Shown here one piece after another: positions 15,511 through 23,705 of a stretch of 62,913 nt of DNA. The DNA is from Christensenella sp. UBA7862 (GTDB taxonomy: Bacteria > Bacillota > Clostridia > Christensenellales > UBA1242). Position numbers and translations under genes: made by a program. The number at the start of each line of letters is the position of its first letter. Within the stretch, counting starts at the first letter, position 1. The stretch is from positions 46,753 through 109,665 of the forward strand of contig DLSM01000002.1 of the NCBI GenBank assembly GCA_002500135.1, written 5' to 3'. A model generated the notes under the pieces. That model was not told the origin of the DNA and did no database searches. It was given only the letters and a program-made list of their open reading frames with translations.

Positions 15511-17172
15511 TTACTCAACTTCCTCGATGACACTTATAATAACTGGTTTGCGTTTGGTGTGTTTGAAGAAGAAGTTTGTCGAAATTTTGCGGATGTTAAC
15601 TCGAATTTCCGTTTTATCCATAGATTTTAAGTCAAGGTCGTTTAGTTTTTCATAAATAAACTCTTTTGCGTCTTTAACAATGTCACTTGCTTCGTCTTGA
15701 TAGACAAATCCACGAGAAATAACATCTGGTTCTTTTACAATTCTGCCCGACTTTGAAGACAATGCCACAACAACCACACACACGCCATCTTGCGACAAAA
15801 GAAGTCTGTCACGGATAACATTGCTGTCTTTCTCTCCAAGTCCTGTTCCGTCAATAAGCACACTTCCCGCTTGCACCATTCCAGCAACTTTAATTGTGTC
15901 TGGCGTAACTTCCACTTGCATGCCAAGTTCTGGGATAATTATATTTCTTTCCTTCATTCCCAGTTCTTTTGCAAGCATTTGGTGGTTTTTAAGATGTCTA
16001 TATTCCCCATGCACTGGGATAAAGAATTTAGGTTTTACAAGTGAGTGCAAAATTTTAAGTTCTTCTTTGTATGCATGGCCAGAAGCGTGAACATCTGCAA
16101 GTTCGTTGTAGATAACTTTGCAACCCTTTCTGTAAAGCACATTTATAAGATTATTTATGGCCTTTTCGTTGCCAGGAATTGGTGATGACGACAAAATGAC
16201 GACATCATTGTCCCCGAGTTTAACTTTTGGGAAGTTGTCTGACGCAATTCTTGTAAGTGCACTCATTGCCTCACCTTGAGAGCCTGTGGAAATGATAATA
16301 AGTTCCTTGTCTTCAAACGTGTCCACCTTGTCAATGTCAACAATAATATCCTTGTCACATTTAAGTTCGCCAAGTTTAATAGCCATATCACTAACATTGA
16401 CCATGCTTCTGCCAGTAAAGGCGATTTTTCTTCCATATTTTTTTGCACAGTCGATAATTTGTTGCAATCTGTGAATGTTTGAAGCAAATGTTGCAATAAG
16501 AATTCTTTGCGTTTTAAGTTTGCCCAAAAGTTCGTCAAAAGTCTTTCCGACCACAGCCTCGCTCATAGAAAAACCTTCTCTTTCCACATTTGTGCTATCG
16601 CTCATAAGAAGTGTAACACCCCTTTTGCCCACTTCTGCAAGACGTTTTAAGTCGCAAACGTCATTGCCCACTGGCGTAAAGTCAATTTTAAAGTCGCCCG
16701 TATGCACAACAACGCCCGCTGGAGTGGTGATAACAAGTGCAAATGCCCCAGGGATAGAGTGTGTAACTGACACAAATTCCACCTTAAAATTCCCCGCCAC
16801 AACAACAGTTCCATGTTTAACTGGTTTCATAATGACGCCAGTTTTTTTAGATTCTTTAAGTTTGTTTTCGATAAGCCCAAGTGACACTCTGCTGCCATAA
16901 ATTGGGGTTTTTATTCTATCCAAAAAGTAAGGAATTGCACCGATGTGGTCCTCGTGTCCGTGAGTGATAAACAACCCACGCATTTTAGATTTGTTCTTTT
17001 CAAGATATGTTAGATCTTGCACCACTTGGTCAACACCGGGCATATCCTCGTCTGGGAAAGATTGACCAGCATCAACGACAATCATGTCCTTGCCATATTC
17101 AAAAGCAGTCATGTTTTTGCCGATTTCGCCAATCCCGCCCAAAAAAGTAATTTTTAATTTTTCGTTATTCAT
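15511..17172 (-). CDS. rnj: Ribonuclease J
   Basis: Metallo-beta-lactamase/beta-CASP ribonuclease of mRNA decay and rRNA maturation, with 5'-3' exo- and endonuclease activity in the family. Active-site motifs: HGHEDH at 71-76, GDFKID near 163 and SDSTN near 192, then the beta-CASP block (ATFASNIHRLQQII and HASGHAYKEEL) and HGEYRHLKNH near 380. A C-terminal domain of about 100 residues completes it. The 553-residue length is normal. The ATG at 17172 is preceded by AAGGAG; an in-frame TTG 18 bases further up is less likely. It stands alone with its own terminator. Confidence 0.96.
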   Translation of the reverse strand: MNNEKLKITFLGGIGEIGKNMTAFEYGKDMIVVDAGQSFPDEDMPGVDQVVQDLTYLEKNKSKMRGLFITHGHEDHIGAIPYFLDRIKTPIYGSRVSLGLIENKLKESKKTGVIMKPVKHGTVVVAGNFKVEFVSVTHSIPGAFALVITTPAGVVVHTGDFKIDFTPVGNDVCDLKRLAEVGKRGVTLLMSDSTNVEREGFSMSEAVVGKTFDELLGKLKTQRILIATFASNIHRLQQIIDCAKKYGRKIAFTGRSMVNVSDMAIKLGELKCDKDIIVDIDKVDTFEDKELIIISTGSQGEAMSALTRIASDNFPKVKLGDNDVVILSSSPIPGNEKAINNLINVLYRKGCKVIYNELADVHASGHAYKEELKILHSLVKPKFFIPVHGEYRHLKNHQMLAKELGMKERNIIIPELGMQVEVTPDTIKVAGMVQAGSVLIDGTGLGEKDSNVIRDRLLLSQDGVCVVVVALSSKSGRIVKEPDVISRGFVYQDEASDIVKDAKEFIYEKLNDLDLKSMDKTEIRVNIRKISTNFFFKHTKRKPVIISVIEEVE

Positions 17173-17335
17173 TTTTTCTCCTTGTAGCAATTTGCATTAA
17201 AATTAAAGGCGACAATGCACCCAACAAAACAGAATTTTTTGCAACAAAAAGTTGCCTGTTTAAAAAAACATTTTTCTTGTGTATTTAACATACATTTTAC
17301 GTGTATTTTAGCCAAATTTTGTGCCAATGGCAGAA

Positions 17336-18280
17336 TTAAATCAAATTCTTCATTTTCTCTATGTTGTCTTGTTCTTCAAATCTTTTTGGCGAAATAAACA
17401 TGTCTGGATAGACATAAAATCTCATGCCTTGAGTTGAGAAGAAACTGACCATTTGGAACACCACAAACATAAATGCAGTGGCTGGAATGGTGACAACAAG
17501 TGCAACAGAAAGTGTAAATACCGCACAAAGAAGGTTTATTACAATAGCCAAAATTACAAGCAAAAGTGAAGTTGAAAATATGTTCCAGAAGTTGCGGAAA
17601 ACGCATGAGAAGTTTTGTGACAGTGCAGAAGCCACGTTCTTATCAAGAACAGCAATAGAAGGCATCCAGCAAGAAAATAGTGCTTGTTTTAGTGCGAGTG
17701 TTACAATTACAAGTGCAAACACCCAAACAGACAAAAGTGCATATCCAATGTCCCCCGCTGAGGCGAATTTAATGGTGTAATAAAGTCCGCCCAAAGCCAC
17801 CACATTAAACACCAACACAACACAATATCTTAGCATGCTATAAAGCACACTTTTCCCAATGTTTTTGATGTATCTTCCTGTCCAGTTATATTTCACTTGG
17901 CTTGTCATAAAGCCATACAAAACTTCACCCGATGCCAGTTGGGCAAAGTCGAGCGTAAGAGGGAAAATAAACAAAGTCCACACGCCAAGAAAAATGTAGT
18001 TGAAACGAAATTGAATATTTGTTGTAAGCACTTCCCCAACTCTTTGAAAAAGTTGCTCAAAAGTTGCAGCAGACGCTTGAAGTGGTTTGGAAAACAACCC
18101 ACCAAACGCTTGACCAAATTCCACAAAAATTTGTGCTTCTACAAGTTTTGCAATAATTGGACTTGCCAAAAAGTAGCACACACAAAAACTAAGGCTTATG
18201 CAAATTACATAATACAAAAGAACTTTCCAAACATTAGAAAAGTTGGTTAGCAGAAGTCTAATCGTATTCCTAAAAATCAT
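17336..18280 (-). CDS. Multi-pass membrane protein, unknown function
   Basis: The 314-residue protein has about five or six hydrophobic segments: roughly 20-45, 95-120, 150-170, 180-200, 235-260 and 262-285. The first is preceded by RNTIRLLLTNFSNVWKVLLYYV. The tail is short and charged. No transporter or enzyme motif is visible. It is a single gene with a near-consensus promoter and a perfect palindrome just upstream of its ribosome site, so it is probably regulated. A 145-bp gap to the RNase J gene contains nothing clear. Confidence 0.8.
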   Translation of the reverse strand: MIFRNTIRLLLTNFSNVWKVLLYYVICISLSFCVCYFLASPIIAKLVEAQIFVEFGQAFGGLFSKPLQASAATFEQLFQRVGEVLTTNIQFRFNYIFLGVWTLFIFPLTLDFAQLASGEVLYGFMTSQVKYNWTGRYIKNIGKSVLYSMLRYCVVLVFNVVALGGLYYTIKFASAGDIGYALLSVWVFALVIVTLALKQALFSCWMPSIAVLDKNVASALSQNFSCVFRNFWNIFSTSLLLVILAIVINLLCAVFTLSVALVVTIPATAFMFVVFQMVSFFSTQGMRFYVYPDMFISPKRFEEQDNIEKMKNLI

Positions 18281-18293
18281 TTTTAATCCTTTA

Positions 18294-18307
18294 TTGCCCT
18301 AGGGCAA
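18294..18307. promoter_or_regulatory. Perfect 14-bp palindrome, candidate operator
   Basis: TTGCCCTAGGGCAA is self-complementary with no spacer, so it suits a dimeric protein better than an RNA hairpin. It lies between the expected transcription start and the ribosome site of the membrane-protein gene. Confidence 0.5.
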
Positions 18308-18312
18308 GTATA

Positions 18313-18340
18313 TTTATAATTGTGAAATTTCAGTTGTCAA
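18313..18340 (-). promoter_or_regulatory. Sigma-A promoter of the membrane-protein gene
   Basis: Minus-strand TTGACA (18335-18340), 16 bases, TATAAA (18313-18318). The -35 is perfect consensus. Confidence 0.82.
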
Positions 18341-18550
18341 GAGTGACGCCAAGTGGCGAAATAACATTTAACTTTATACAAATTGCTTTGTTTTTTCAAC
18401 TAACGAACATATTATATCCAAAAAAAATTATTTTTGCAAGAGATTTTTTTGCTTTATCATATATAAATAAGAAAATTTTTCAATTTTTATTCCAAAATAA
18501 TCTTTTTCCAACGTTTTTGCGGTCAATTCTTTGCGGTTTAATGTTTTAAC

Positions 18551-18586
18551 AAAAAAAAGAAGCACAACTTTTGGTCATGCTTCTTT
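18551..18586 (-). terminator. Terminator at the end of the phage-like gene block
   Basis: Minus strand: AAAGAAGCA and TGCTTCTTT form a nine-bp stem with a 13-base loop and a T-run on the 3' side. It lies about 12 bases beyond the last phage gene. The rest of the 318-bp gap (18341-18550) is AT-rich with only a short CGCCA/TGGCG inverted repeat near 18347. Confidence 0.8.
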
Positions 18587-18598
18587 AACAATGCTATT

Positions 18599-18934
18599 TT
18601 ATTCAGTGATTTTATTTTTAGTGGTTTTTTCTTCTTTTTTAGTTTTTTCTTTTGTAGATTTCTTTTCTTTTGTAGATTTCTTTTCTTTTGTAATTTCTTC
18701 AGCGGTTTCCTCGCCTGCAAGTTTATCAACAATCATGTCCTTAATTTCCTCGTCACTTCGTCCTGTGTCATTTTTCAAAATGCCAAAGCAGCACAAAATA
18801 CACAAAACAATGCTCACGCAGTCAATAAGGATACTCATAGGCAAGTCAACGCCAAAATTTTTGCAAAGTGCTTGCACAATTCCAATTATGCCGCAGCAAA
18901 TTGCAATCCAGAAAACAAGGGATTTTTTCTTCAT
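18599..18934 (-). CDS. Holin-like membrane protein with Lys-rich tail
   Basis: The 111-residue protein has two hydrophobic segments (about 6-24 and 32-52, the second with IVLCILCCFGIL). A short loop VDLPMSILID lies between them, then NDTGRSDEEIKDMIVDKL. This is the pattern of phage holins of the phi-LC3/LLH type in Clostridia. After residue 75 the tail is a Lys-rich repeat, three tandem copies of STKEK-like units (TKEKKSTKEKKSTKEK), which is positively charged as many holin tails are. It overlaps the preceding BhlA-type gene by four bases. No endolysin is adjacent, so a lysis role is unproven. Confidence 0.65.
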   Translation of the reverse strand: MKKKSLVFWIAICCGIIGIVQALCKNFGVDLPMSILIDCVSIVLCILCCFGILKNDTGRSDEEIKDMIVDKLAGEETAEEITKEKKSTKEKKSTKEKTKKEEKTTKNKITE

Positions 18935-19149
18935 TTCTTTTGCCCCCTATAACCTATTTTAAGGTGAATATTTTTCACCTCCTCACGTATATCTTCCACC
19001 ACGTCCAAATGTTCATTGAGTTTGTAAATTGTCTGTTGGTACTTCTTTTCTCTTGAAGCACTATCTCTAAGTTGATAGACCAAAAGAGCAACAAACAACA
19101 CCGCCCAAAGACCATTTGCCAGTGCAAGTTTAAAAATTTCTTCCCACAT
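18931..19149 (-). CDS. BhlA/UviB-family holin-like protein
   Basis: A 72-residue protein with one membrane helix near residues 8-26 (LANGLWAVLFVALLVYQL). An amphipathic charged helix follows (SASREKKYQQTIYKLNEHL, then VVEDIREEVKNI), which is the arrangement of the BhlA/UviB bacteriocin- and holin-like family. It sits beside a second holin-like gene at the end of the phage block, as holin pairs often do. The start overlaps a small upstream ORF. Confidence 0.8.
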   Translation of the reverse strand: MWEEIFKLALANGLWAVLFVALLVYQLRDSASREKKYQQTIYKLNEHLDVVEDIREEVKNIHLKIGYRGQKK

Positions 19150-19246
19150 ATCTTATTCCAAAAAGGATCTTCTTGAATTCCTGCTTAATTTTCTTTTCAT
19201 CAATAATCTTTCTTTTTGTCACTTTGCGGGGTTTCTTAGCCATCAT
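19130..19246 (-). CDS. Possible 38-residue basic peptide
   Basis: An ORF beginning ATGATGGC inside the last codons of the hub gene and ending inside the BhlA gene. It encodes MMAKKPRKVTKRKIIDEK and then 20 more residues, rich in Lys and Arg. AGGGTGAG precedes the first ATG. It fills the otherwise non-coding 86-bp gap exactly with both-end overlaps, as the other genes of this block do, which supports it. No homology is recognised, and it could be chance. Confidence 0.42.
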   Translation of the reverse strand: MMAKKPRKVTKRKIIDEKKIKQEFKKILFGIRYVGRNF

Positions 19247-20669
19247 TTCTCACCCTAAACACCATTTCAACATCTCTTTGTGCCACAAGGTTGTCCGTTC
19301 CAGAAAGGGTTATCCAAAACTTTTTCCCAGGAAGTTTGCAGTAATATTTTCTGTTTGGAGTGTTATCCTTCACTTCAAATTGCCTAAAGCCTTCATCAGA
19401 GCAAACTTTTAGTGTCATTCCTTCGCCCACGCCAAGATAAATTTCATCAAGAATTTTCTTCTTGCCGCAGGAGCCTAATTCAATGTCTGCACTTTCATAG
19501 AGTCTATCCATAATAATTCCATAAAACGTGCCACTGTCGTCAATTTGATACAACATCCTGTCGTCATCAACAAGCAAAACAAGTCTGCTTGAGCCTTTGT
19601 CGCACACAGCCATAAGACTTCTTATGTCATAGCCTTTCATAATGCTATATGAGTAGTCGTCAAGGTTAATTTCAACCAAAGCATTATTCTTCTTTGTATC
19701 CGTTTCGCCAAAGTCAAATTTCATAGCAATATACAACTTGCCTTCATACGCCTCGCTTATTGCATAACTTTGGTCAACGTCTTGAATTTTCTCCTCAAAG
19801 CCCATAGGAATTTTTTTAACTTCATATCCGTCCGTGCAATAAAGCCCATCTTGTGCCAAAAAATAAACCATGTCCTTCACCTTTATAACAGTGTCCGCAT
19901 AAATCTTACTTCCAGAAACAAGCACGCTGTTTATTGTCGCCATTGAAATAACTCTTGGAATTTCCACCCTAACAATTTCATAATCACCAATGCACAAAAG
20001 CCCATTATCCAGTGGAACGAGCATCCTCATCTGCCCTTTGCTTTTATGAAGGTTAATTTCTCCAAGGTCAGCAGTGTCGCTCCAGTCAAAAAGTTTTGCT
20101 TCTTTGGTATATTTTAGAAGTCCGTCATCGGTGTTACACAAGCCAAAAAGCCTTTCGTTGTAGTAGCAAATGGAGCAGAACTTTGTGCCACGTGCGGCGA
20201 TCTGTGGGGTTGTGCTATTTTCAAAATAGACAAGATCGTCAGAAGTAACACAAAACATTGCCCCGTCTTTGTCACCCCAAGTAAAAGTGCTAAAGCAAGG
20301 CGTCATGCCAAAGGGATAGTCAAGAAGTTTTATGTAATCTCTATCGTTGTCAAACAAGTCAAAAGCATACAACTTATTGTCAACACCCCAGCAAAACATT
20401 ATATATTTCCTCTCACCCGAAGTGGTGTCCCGATAACTATATTTCCAAATCTTTTTCAATTTGCAAGGAGGTTGGATAACTTCAAGTGGTGTTTTAAGAT
20501 TGATGTTTTGTGGCAAAGTGAATCTTGTTGTCCCATTTGCACAAACAAGTTTATCATTTTTCATTTTGATGTTGTAGCATGTTTTTGCAAGCCCAGGGGT
20601 TTTGTCCGAGCCTGCATATTTTGTCGAAAGCTTAAAGTTAAGCCGTTTGACCGAAAACATTTTACTCAT
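19236..20669 (-). CDS. Phage tail-hub/stabilisation protein, P22 gp10-like
   Basis: The 477-residue protein, started at the ATG at 20669 (GGTGG eight bases upstream; an in-frame GTG at 20681 is less likely), is almost all beta-strand. It has repeated blade-like segments such as NKLYAFDLF, DDLVYFEN, DGLLKYTKE, DNGLLCIGDYEIV, QDGLYCTDGYEVK and GKLYIAMKF, which suggests a beta-propeller. Length and position immediately after the adaptor-like gene match P22 gp10, which plugs the head after packaging. No enzymatic motif is seen. The family call rests on gene order, size and fold rather than sequence recall. Confidence 0.5.
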   Translation of the reverse strand: MSKMFSVKRLNFKLSTKYAGSDKTPGLAKTCYNIKMKNDKLVCANGTTRFTLPQNINLKTPLEVIQPPCKLKKIWKYSYRDTTSGERKYIMFCWGVDNKLYAFDLFDNDRDYIKLLDYPFGMTPCFSTFTWGDKDGAMFCVTSDDLVYFENSTTPQIAARGTKFCSICYYNERLFGLCNTDDGLLKYTKEAKLFDWSDTADLGEINLHKSKGQMRMLVPLDNGLLCIGDYEIVRVEIPRVISMATINSVLVSGSKIYADTVIKVKDMVYFLAQDGLYCTDGYEVKKIPMGFEEKIQDVDQSYAISEAYEGKLYIAMKFDFGETDTKKNNALVEINLDDYSYSIMKGYDIRSLMAVCDKGSSRLVLLVDDDRMLYQIDDSGTFYGIIMDRLYESADIELGSCGKKKILDEIYLGVGEGMTLKVCSDEGFRQFEVKDNTPNRKYYCKLPGKKFWITLSGTDNLVAQRDVEMVFRVRNDG

Positions 20670-21295
20670 TATTTCAACCACCTTTTAGCCGGCATAATGT
20701 TTCGGCGGTTGTCAATTTTGTCCGCCTCCTCAAGATAACGCTTTCTTATAACCTCCGCCTCGTCAAAACTTCCTATCATATATAAATATTCGCTTGCCGT
20801 CCCAAGAGCCAGCACAATATCCGTCACCTTTCCAAACAAAAAGTCAACATTCCCAAGTGGGTTTTGCTTTGGTGGAATGTAGGAATAGACCAAAGTCACT
20901 TTGCCGGGCTTGTCAATTTCAAGTATGCCGTCTGGCTTTATCTTGAATGGAATCTTCTTCCCGTCACGCAAAACATAATACACCTTCACCATGTCAGAAA
21001 GCATATACACAGCATATTGATTGGTCTTAAAGTCAATCTCTTTTTCCTTTTTCAACACAAACTTATCCGTGCAAATGCTTCTTAATGCCACATTAAACGC
21101 TTCAGTAAGTTTGTTAAAAAGTTTTGTCGTCTGTGGGTCAATGGTAACAAGCAAAGTTGTGGTGCTTGCAAAAATGTTTCCCGTTTGTGGGTCATAACGA
21201 GTAATGTTGCCCTTAAAATATTCAAACAAATCATTCAACTCCGACTCAATGCCACAATAATAACTAGCAGTCTTTAAAATATCAACAACATCCAT
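20669..21295 (-). CDS. Phage head-tail adaptor, P22 gp4/T7 gp11-like
   Basis: The 208-residue protein starts with MDVVDILKTASYYCGIE, and its helical ends (VALRSICTDKF and KVTDIVLALGTASEYLYMIGSFDEAEVIRKRYLEEADKI) flank a beta-rich centre. That is the layout of portal-bound adaptor rings of podoviruses. It lies between the coat/125-residue genes and the gp10-like gene, as the P22 adaptor does. Its stop codon shares one base with the next start. Direct motifs are absent, so this is inference from context. Confidence 0.5.
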   Translation of the reverse strand: MDVVDILKTASYYCGIESELNDLFEYFKGNITRYDPQTGNIFASTTTLLVTIDPQTTKLFNKLTEAFNVALRSICTDKFVLKKEKEIDFKTNQYAVYMLSDMVKVYYVLRDGKKIPFKIKPDGILEIDKPGKVTLVYSYIPPKQNPLGNVDFLFGKVTDIVLALGTASEYLYMIGSFDEAEVIRKRYLEEADKIDNRRNIMPAKRWLK

Positions 21296-21344
21296 TTATT
21301 CTTTTCCTTTTATTCAAAATTTTTTGCAGGTCGTTGTGACTTCC

Positions 21345-21722
21345 CTATATCCACCTTGTGGTGTCACACTGGGAGAAGTCACAGTCCCGCTTTGTTTTTT
21401 CCAAGAACCTAAGGCGTTCGGACAAAAGAAGTTTGCTTTTCGCACTTATCAAGTCCGAGGCTTTTTTCTCCAAAGTGGCATTGGTCTTGTCAATATCTGC
21501 AACAATTTTCTTTGCAAATCTAACATTTGTCCTTTGAGATTTATCAAGCACGCTTTTGTCAAGTTTGCCGTCAACAGAAAAAGCAAATTCCCGCCCGTCA
21601 AACACAACAAATTTTCTGCCTATTTTGTCCCAAAAAATCTTGTATCCACTATGAATTTTTTTAAGCCTATTTTCAATGCCAAACAAATCGTTTTTCACTC
21701 TTTTTAAATGTTTAAAGTTCAC
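21345..21722 (-). CDS. Phage-block protein of unknown function (125 residues)
   Basis: GTG start 23 bases after the coat gene. Strongly basic, with an N-terminal helix (FKHLKRVKNDLFGIENRLKKI), a central beta portion (GYKIFWDKIGRKFVVFDGREFAF) and a C-terminal coiled-coil-like helix (IVADIDKTNATLEKKASDLISAKSKLLLSERLRFL). It is probably a structural or DNA-end protein of the particle, since it lies between coat and adaptor genes. No function can be named. Confidence 0.7.
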   Translation of the reverse strand: MNFKHLKRVKNDLFGIENRLKKIHSGYKIFWDKIGRKFVVFDGREFAFSVDGKLDKSVLDKSQRTNVRFAKKIVADIDKTNATLEKKASDLISAKSKLLLSERLRFLEKTKRDCDFSQCDTTRWI

Positions 21723-21745
21723 TTCTTTTTCCCGCCTTTAGTCAG

Positions 21746-22912
21746 TTATTTTACAATGTTGCAAACTTTCCCTTGTGCAGATGGTCTGTCGCAAATGAGT
21801 TCAGCATATTTTACAAGAGTTGCAGAATATGTTGGAGTTTTTGCACTTGGAATAAGAATGTTGCCGTTTTCGCCTTCAAGCCATTCCCAATCGCAAAGTT
21901 GGTGCATATTGAAGTCTTTTGTGTTAAGAAGATACATTGTGCCGTCATCGACAAATCTTTCAAACACAACAGGAATTCCAGCATAAGTCATAGCCTTGTA
22001 TCCGCCAGCAAGAGTTGCAACGTCAATATTTCTTTTGCTTGCAGCAAGATAACCTTGATACAAGTTTCTCACGTCACCAGCCATAGCAATAAAGTCAACT
22101 TGGCTTCCAGTTTCTTCTTCAATGTAGTTTAGAGCCTTTTGAATAAGCACATCAGACATTGAAGCTTCTGAAGGGTTTTCGTCAACATAAGGATAAAGCC
22201 ATTTATAAGCACTTCTGTCAACACCATAAAGCACTTTGTTTGCGTCAGTGGTGTCAAAAATTCTCTTTATACCAGTGATTTCGTTGTCTTTTGAGCCTGC
22301 AGCATAAATTTTGTCACCATTTGCAAATGTAATGCTGTCAGCAAATGTAACAGTCTTGTTGCGTCTGTCAACATATGTAACAGTTGTTGTTTTAACACTT
22401 GAACCGCTGTAAATATCAACTCTCATTCCTTCAACAAAGTTCTTAACAGAACTGAAAGTTGTTGTAGTTTTTGAGTCGTTAGTTGTAACTGTGACAGTTG
22501 CAAGAAGCCCAGTGCCGTCACCATAGACCATTCGTCCAAGGTTAAAGCAACTCGACTTAATAAGGCTTTCCATTTCATCGTTCAAAAGATTTACAAAAGC
22601 CCCAGTGTCGCTCATGCTTGCCCTAATTGCCTTGTCTGAGAGTGCGATTGTGCCATAAAGGTTTTTAAGGTCTGTTTTAAATTGCAAGAATTTGTGACCA
22701 GCAGATTCTGGAAGTTCGCCAGTTTCGCTTGAGGCACAAATGCCACCATTAAGTCCAAATGGAGCAAGTTTGATTATTTCCTTGCCATAGACGTCTTTGT
22801 TTGTTTGTTTGATTTTTGACATCAAAGCGTTAGAATTGATGTTAAGTTGTTCTGCAAGAACGTTAAGATAAACTGATTTGAGTGCGTTTTGCGCGCTAGA
22901 TAATGTAACCAT
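21746..22912 (-). CDS. Phage major capsid protein
   Basis: The 388-residue protein directly follows the scaffold gene. It has the features of an HK97-fold coat protein: a helical N-arm (ALKSVYLNVLAEQLNINSNALMSKI), then FKTDLKNLYGTIALSDKAIRASM, FVNLLNDEMESLIKSSCFNLGRMVYGDGTGLLATV and the A-domain-like EEETGSQVDFIAMAGDVRNLYQGYL. The phrases LYGTIALSDKA and GRMVYGDGTG are typical of Clostridia phage coat proteins. Codon use looks like that of neighbouring host genes. It is the most abundant particle protein if the module is expressed. Confidence 0.78.
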   Translation of the reverse strand: MVTLSSAQNALKSVYLNVLAEQLNINSNALMSKIKQTNKDVYGKEIIKLAPFGLNGGICASSETGELPESAGHKFLQFKTDLKNLYGTIALSDKAIRASMSDTGAFVNLLNDEMESLIKSSCFNLGRMVYGDGTGLLATVTVTTNDSKTTTTFSSVKNFVEGMRVDIYSGSSVKTTTVTYVDRRNKTVTFADSITFANGDKIYAAGSKDNEITGIKRIFDTTDANKVLYGVDRSAYKWLYPYVDENPSEASMSDVLIQKALNYIEEETGSQVDFIAMAGDVRNLYQGYLAASKRNIDVATLAGGYKAMTYAGIPVVFERFVDDGTMYLLNTKDFNMHQLCDWEWLEGENGNILIPSAKTPTYSATLVKYAELICDRPSAQGKVCNIVK

Positions 22913-22944
22913 AATAGATTATTCTCCTTAATTTTTTTTAATTT

Positions 22945-23550
22945 TTATTTTTTGTTATTGTTTTTTAATAGGTCTTTTGCCAAAACTTCTGCCTCTGCAA
23001 GGGTCTTTGGCTTAGAAGCGGGAGCAAATGCCACAGCACTTCCCTTGTCGCTTCCAATAAGTTTTGGTGAAACAGGCAACACATTTTCGTCAAAGAACTT
23101 GGCAACAACATAGTCACGCAAGTCAGCATTTTGCATCACATATTCCTTCAAAGATTCCTTCTTTTCTTCTTCGGTCAAAACTTCCTCGTGAATTTTATTT
23201 TCACAAGTGTCAGAAGAAGTTTCTTCCGTCACCCTTTCACTTTCGGGTGAAAATCCGTCTTTCAGGCGTGAACCTTCGGGTGAAGAATTTCCTTCATTGT
23301 CCGAGTTTCCGCCTTTCAAAGACATTTTCTCATTGTCCTCAAGTTTTTTCTGCAAGGCGGATAAAAGTTGACACTTCCTTGTATATTCGCCATGCAAATT
23401 GTTATAGGCAACAAAAAGAGCCTTAGGGTCTTTAAACTTGCCCAAATCATTGGAGCCTGATGTTTCTGTCCCTCCTTTTTCAAATATTTCCACATCTCCG
23501 TCCGAGGTCAAAACCTTATCAGGTTGTTCCAATCTTTCTTCATTTTCCAT
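22945..23550 (-). CDS. Phage scaffolding protein
   Basis: The 201-residue protein is highly charged, with many Glu, Lys and Ser, a helix with heptad character (AYNNLHGEYTRKCQLLSALQKKLEDNEK) and a long acidic Ser-rich linker (residues 80-120). The C-terminal end is helical and basic (LAKDLLKNNNKK), as in scaffolds that bind coat protein by a basic C-terminal helix. Position between portal and coat genes gives the call. No sequence signature is decisive. Confidence 0.6.
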   Translation of the reverse strand: MENEERLEQPDKVLTSDGDVEIFEKGGTETSGSNDLGKFKDPKALFVAYNNLHGEYTRKCQLLSALQKKLEDNEKMSLKGGNSDNEGNSSPEGSRLKDGFSPESERVTEETSSDTCENKIHEEVLTEEEKKESLKEYVMQNADLRDYVVAKFFDENVLPVSPKLIGSDKGSAVAFAPASKPKTLAEAEVLAKDLLKNNNKK

Positions 23551-23627
23551 TTTTTTTATTTCCTTTTAAATATTTTATTTTCCTAAAAAGTGCATTTCCG
23601 CACCTTTCTTGCAAATTTAATTTGTCC

Positions 23628-23687
23628 ACAATGCAACACAGTTGCCAAATAAATTGCCTCGCAGAGCCAACAATGCAACGCAGTTGC
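23628..23687 (-). repeat. Tandem 18-base hairpin words between portal and scaffold genes
   Basis: ACAATGCAACACAGTTGC at 23628-23645 and ACAATGCAACGCAGTTGC at 23670-23687 differ at one base and start 42 bases apart. Each contains an inverted GCAAC/GTTGC. A further inverted repeat TTTTGTCAC/GTGACAAAA spans the portal stop codon at 23701-23722. They may shape the transcript between the two genes. Confidence 0.5.
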
Positions 23688-23705
23688 TATCATGCAAATG
23701 TTTTG

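Noticed and set aside
23628..23687. CRISPR-like array from the two 18-base repeats
   Set aside because: There are only two units; the repeats are short and inside a phage gene block with no cas genes.
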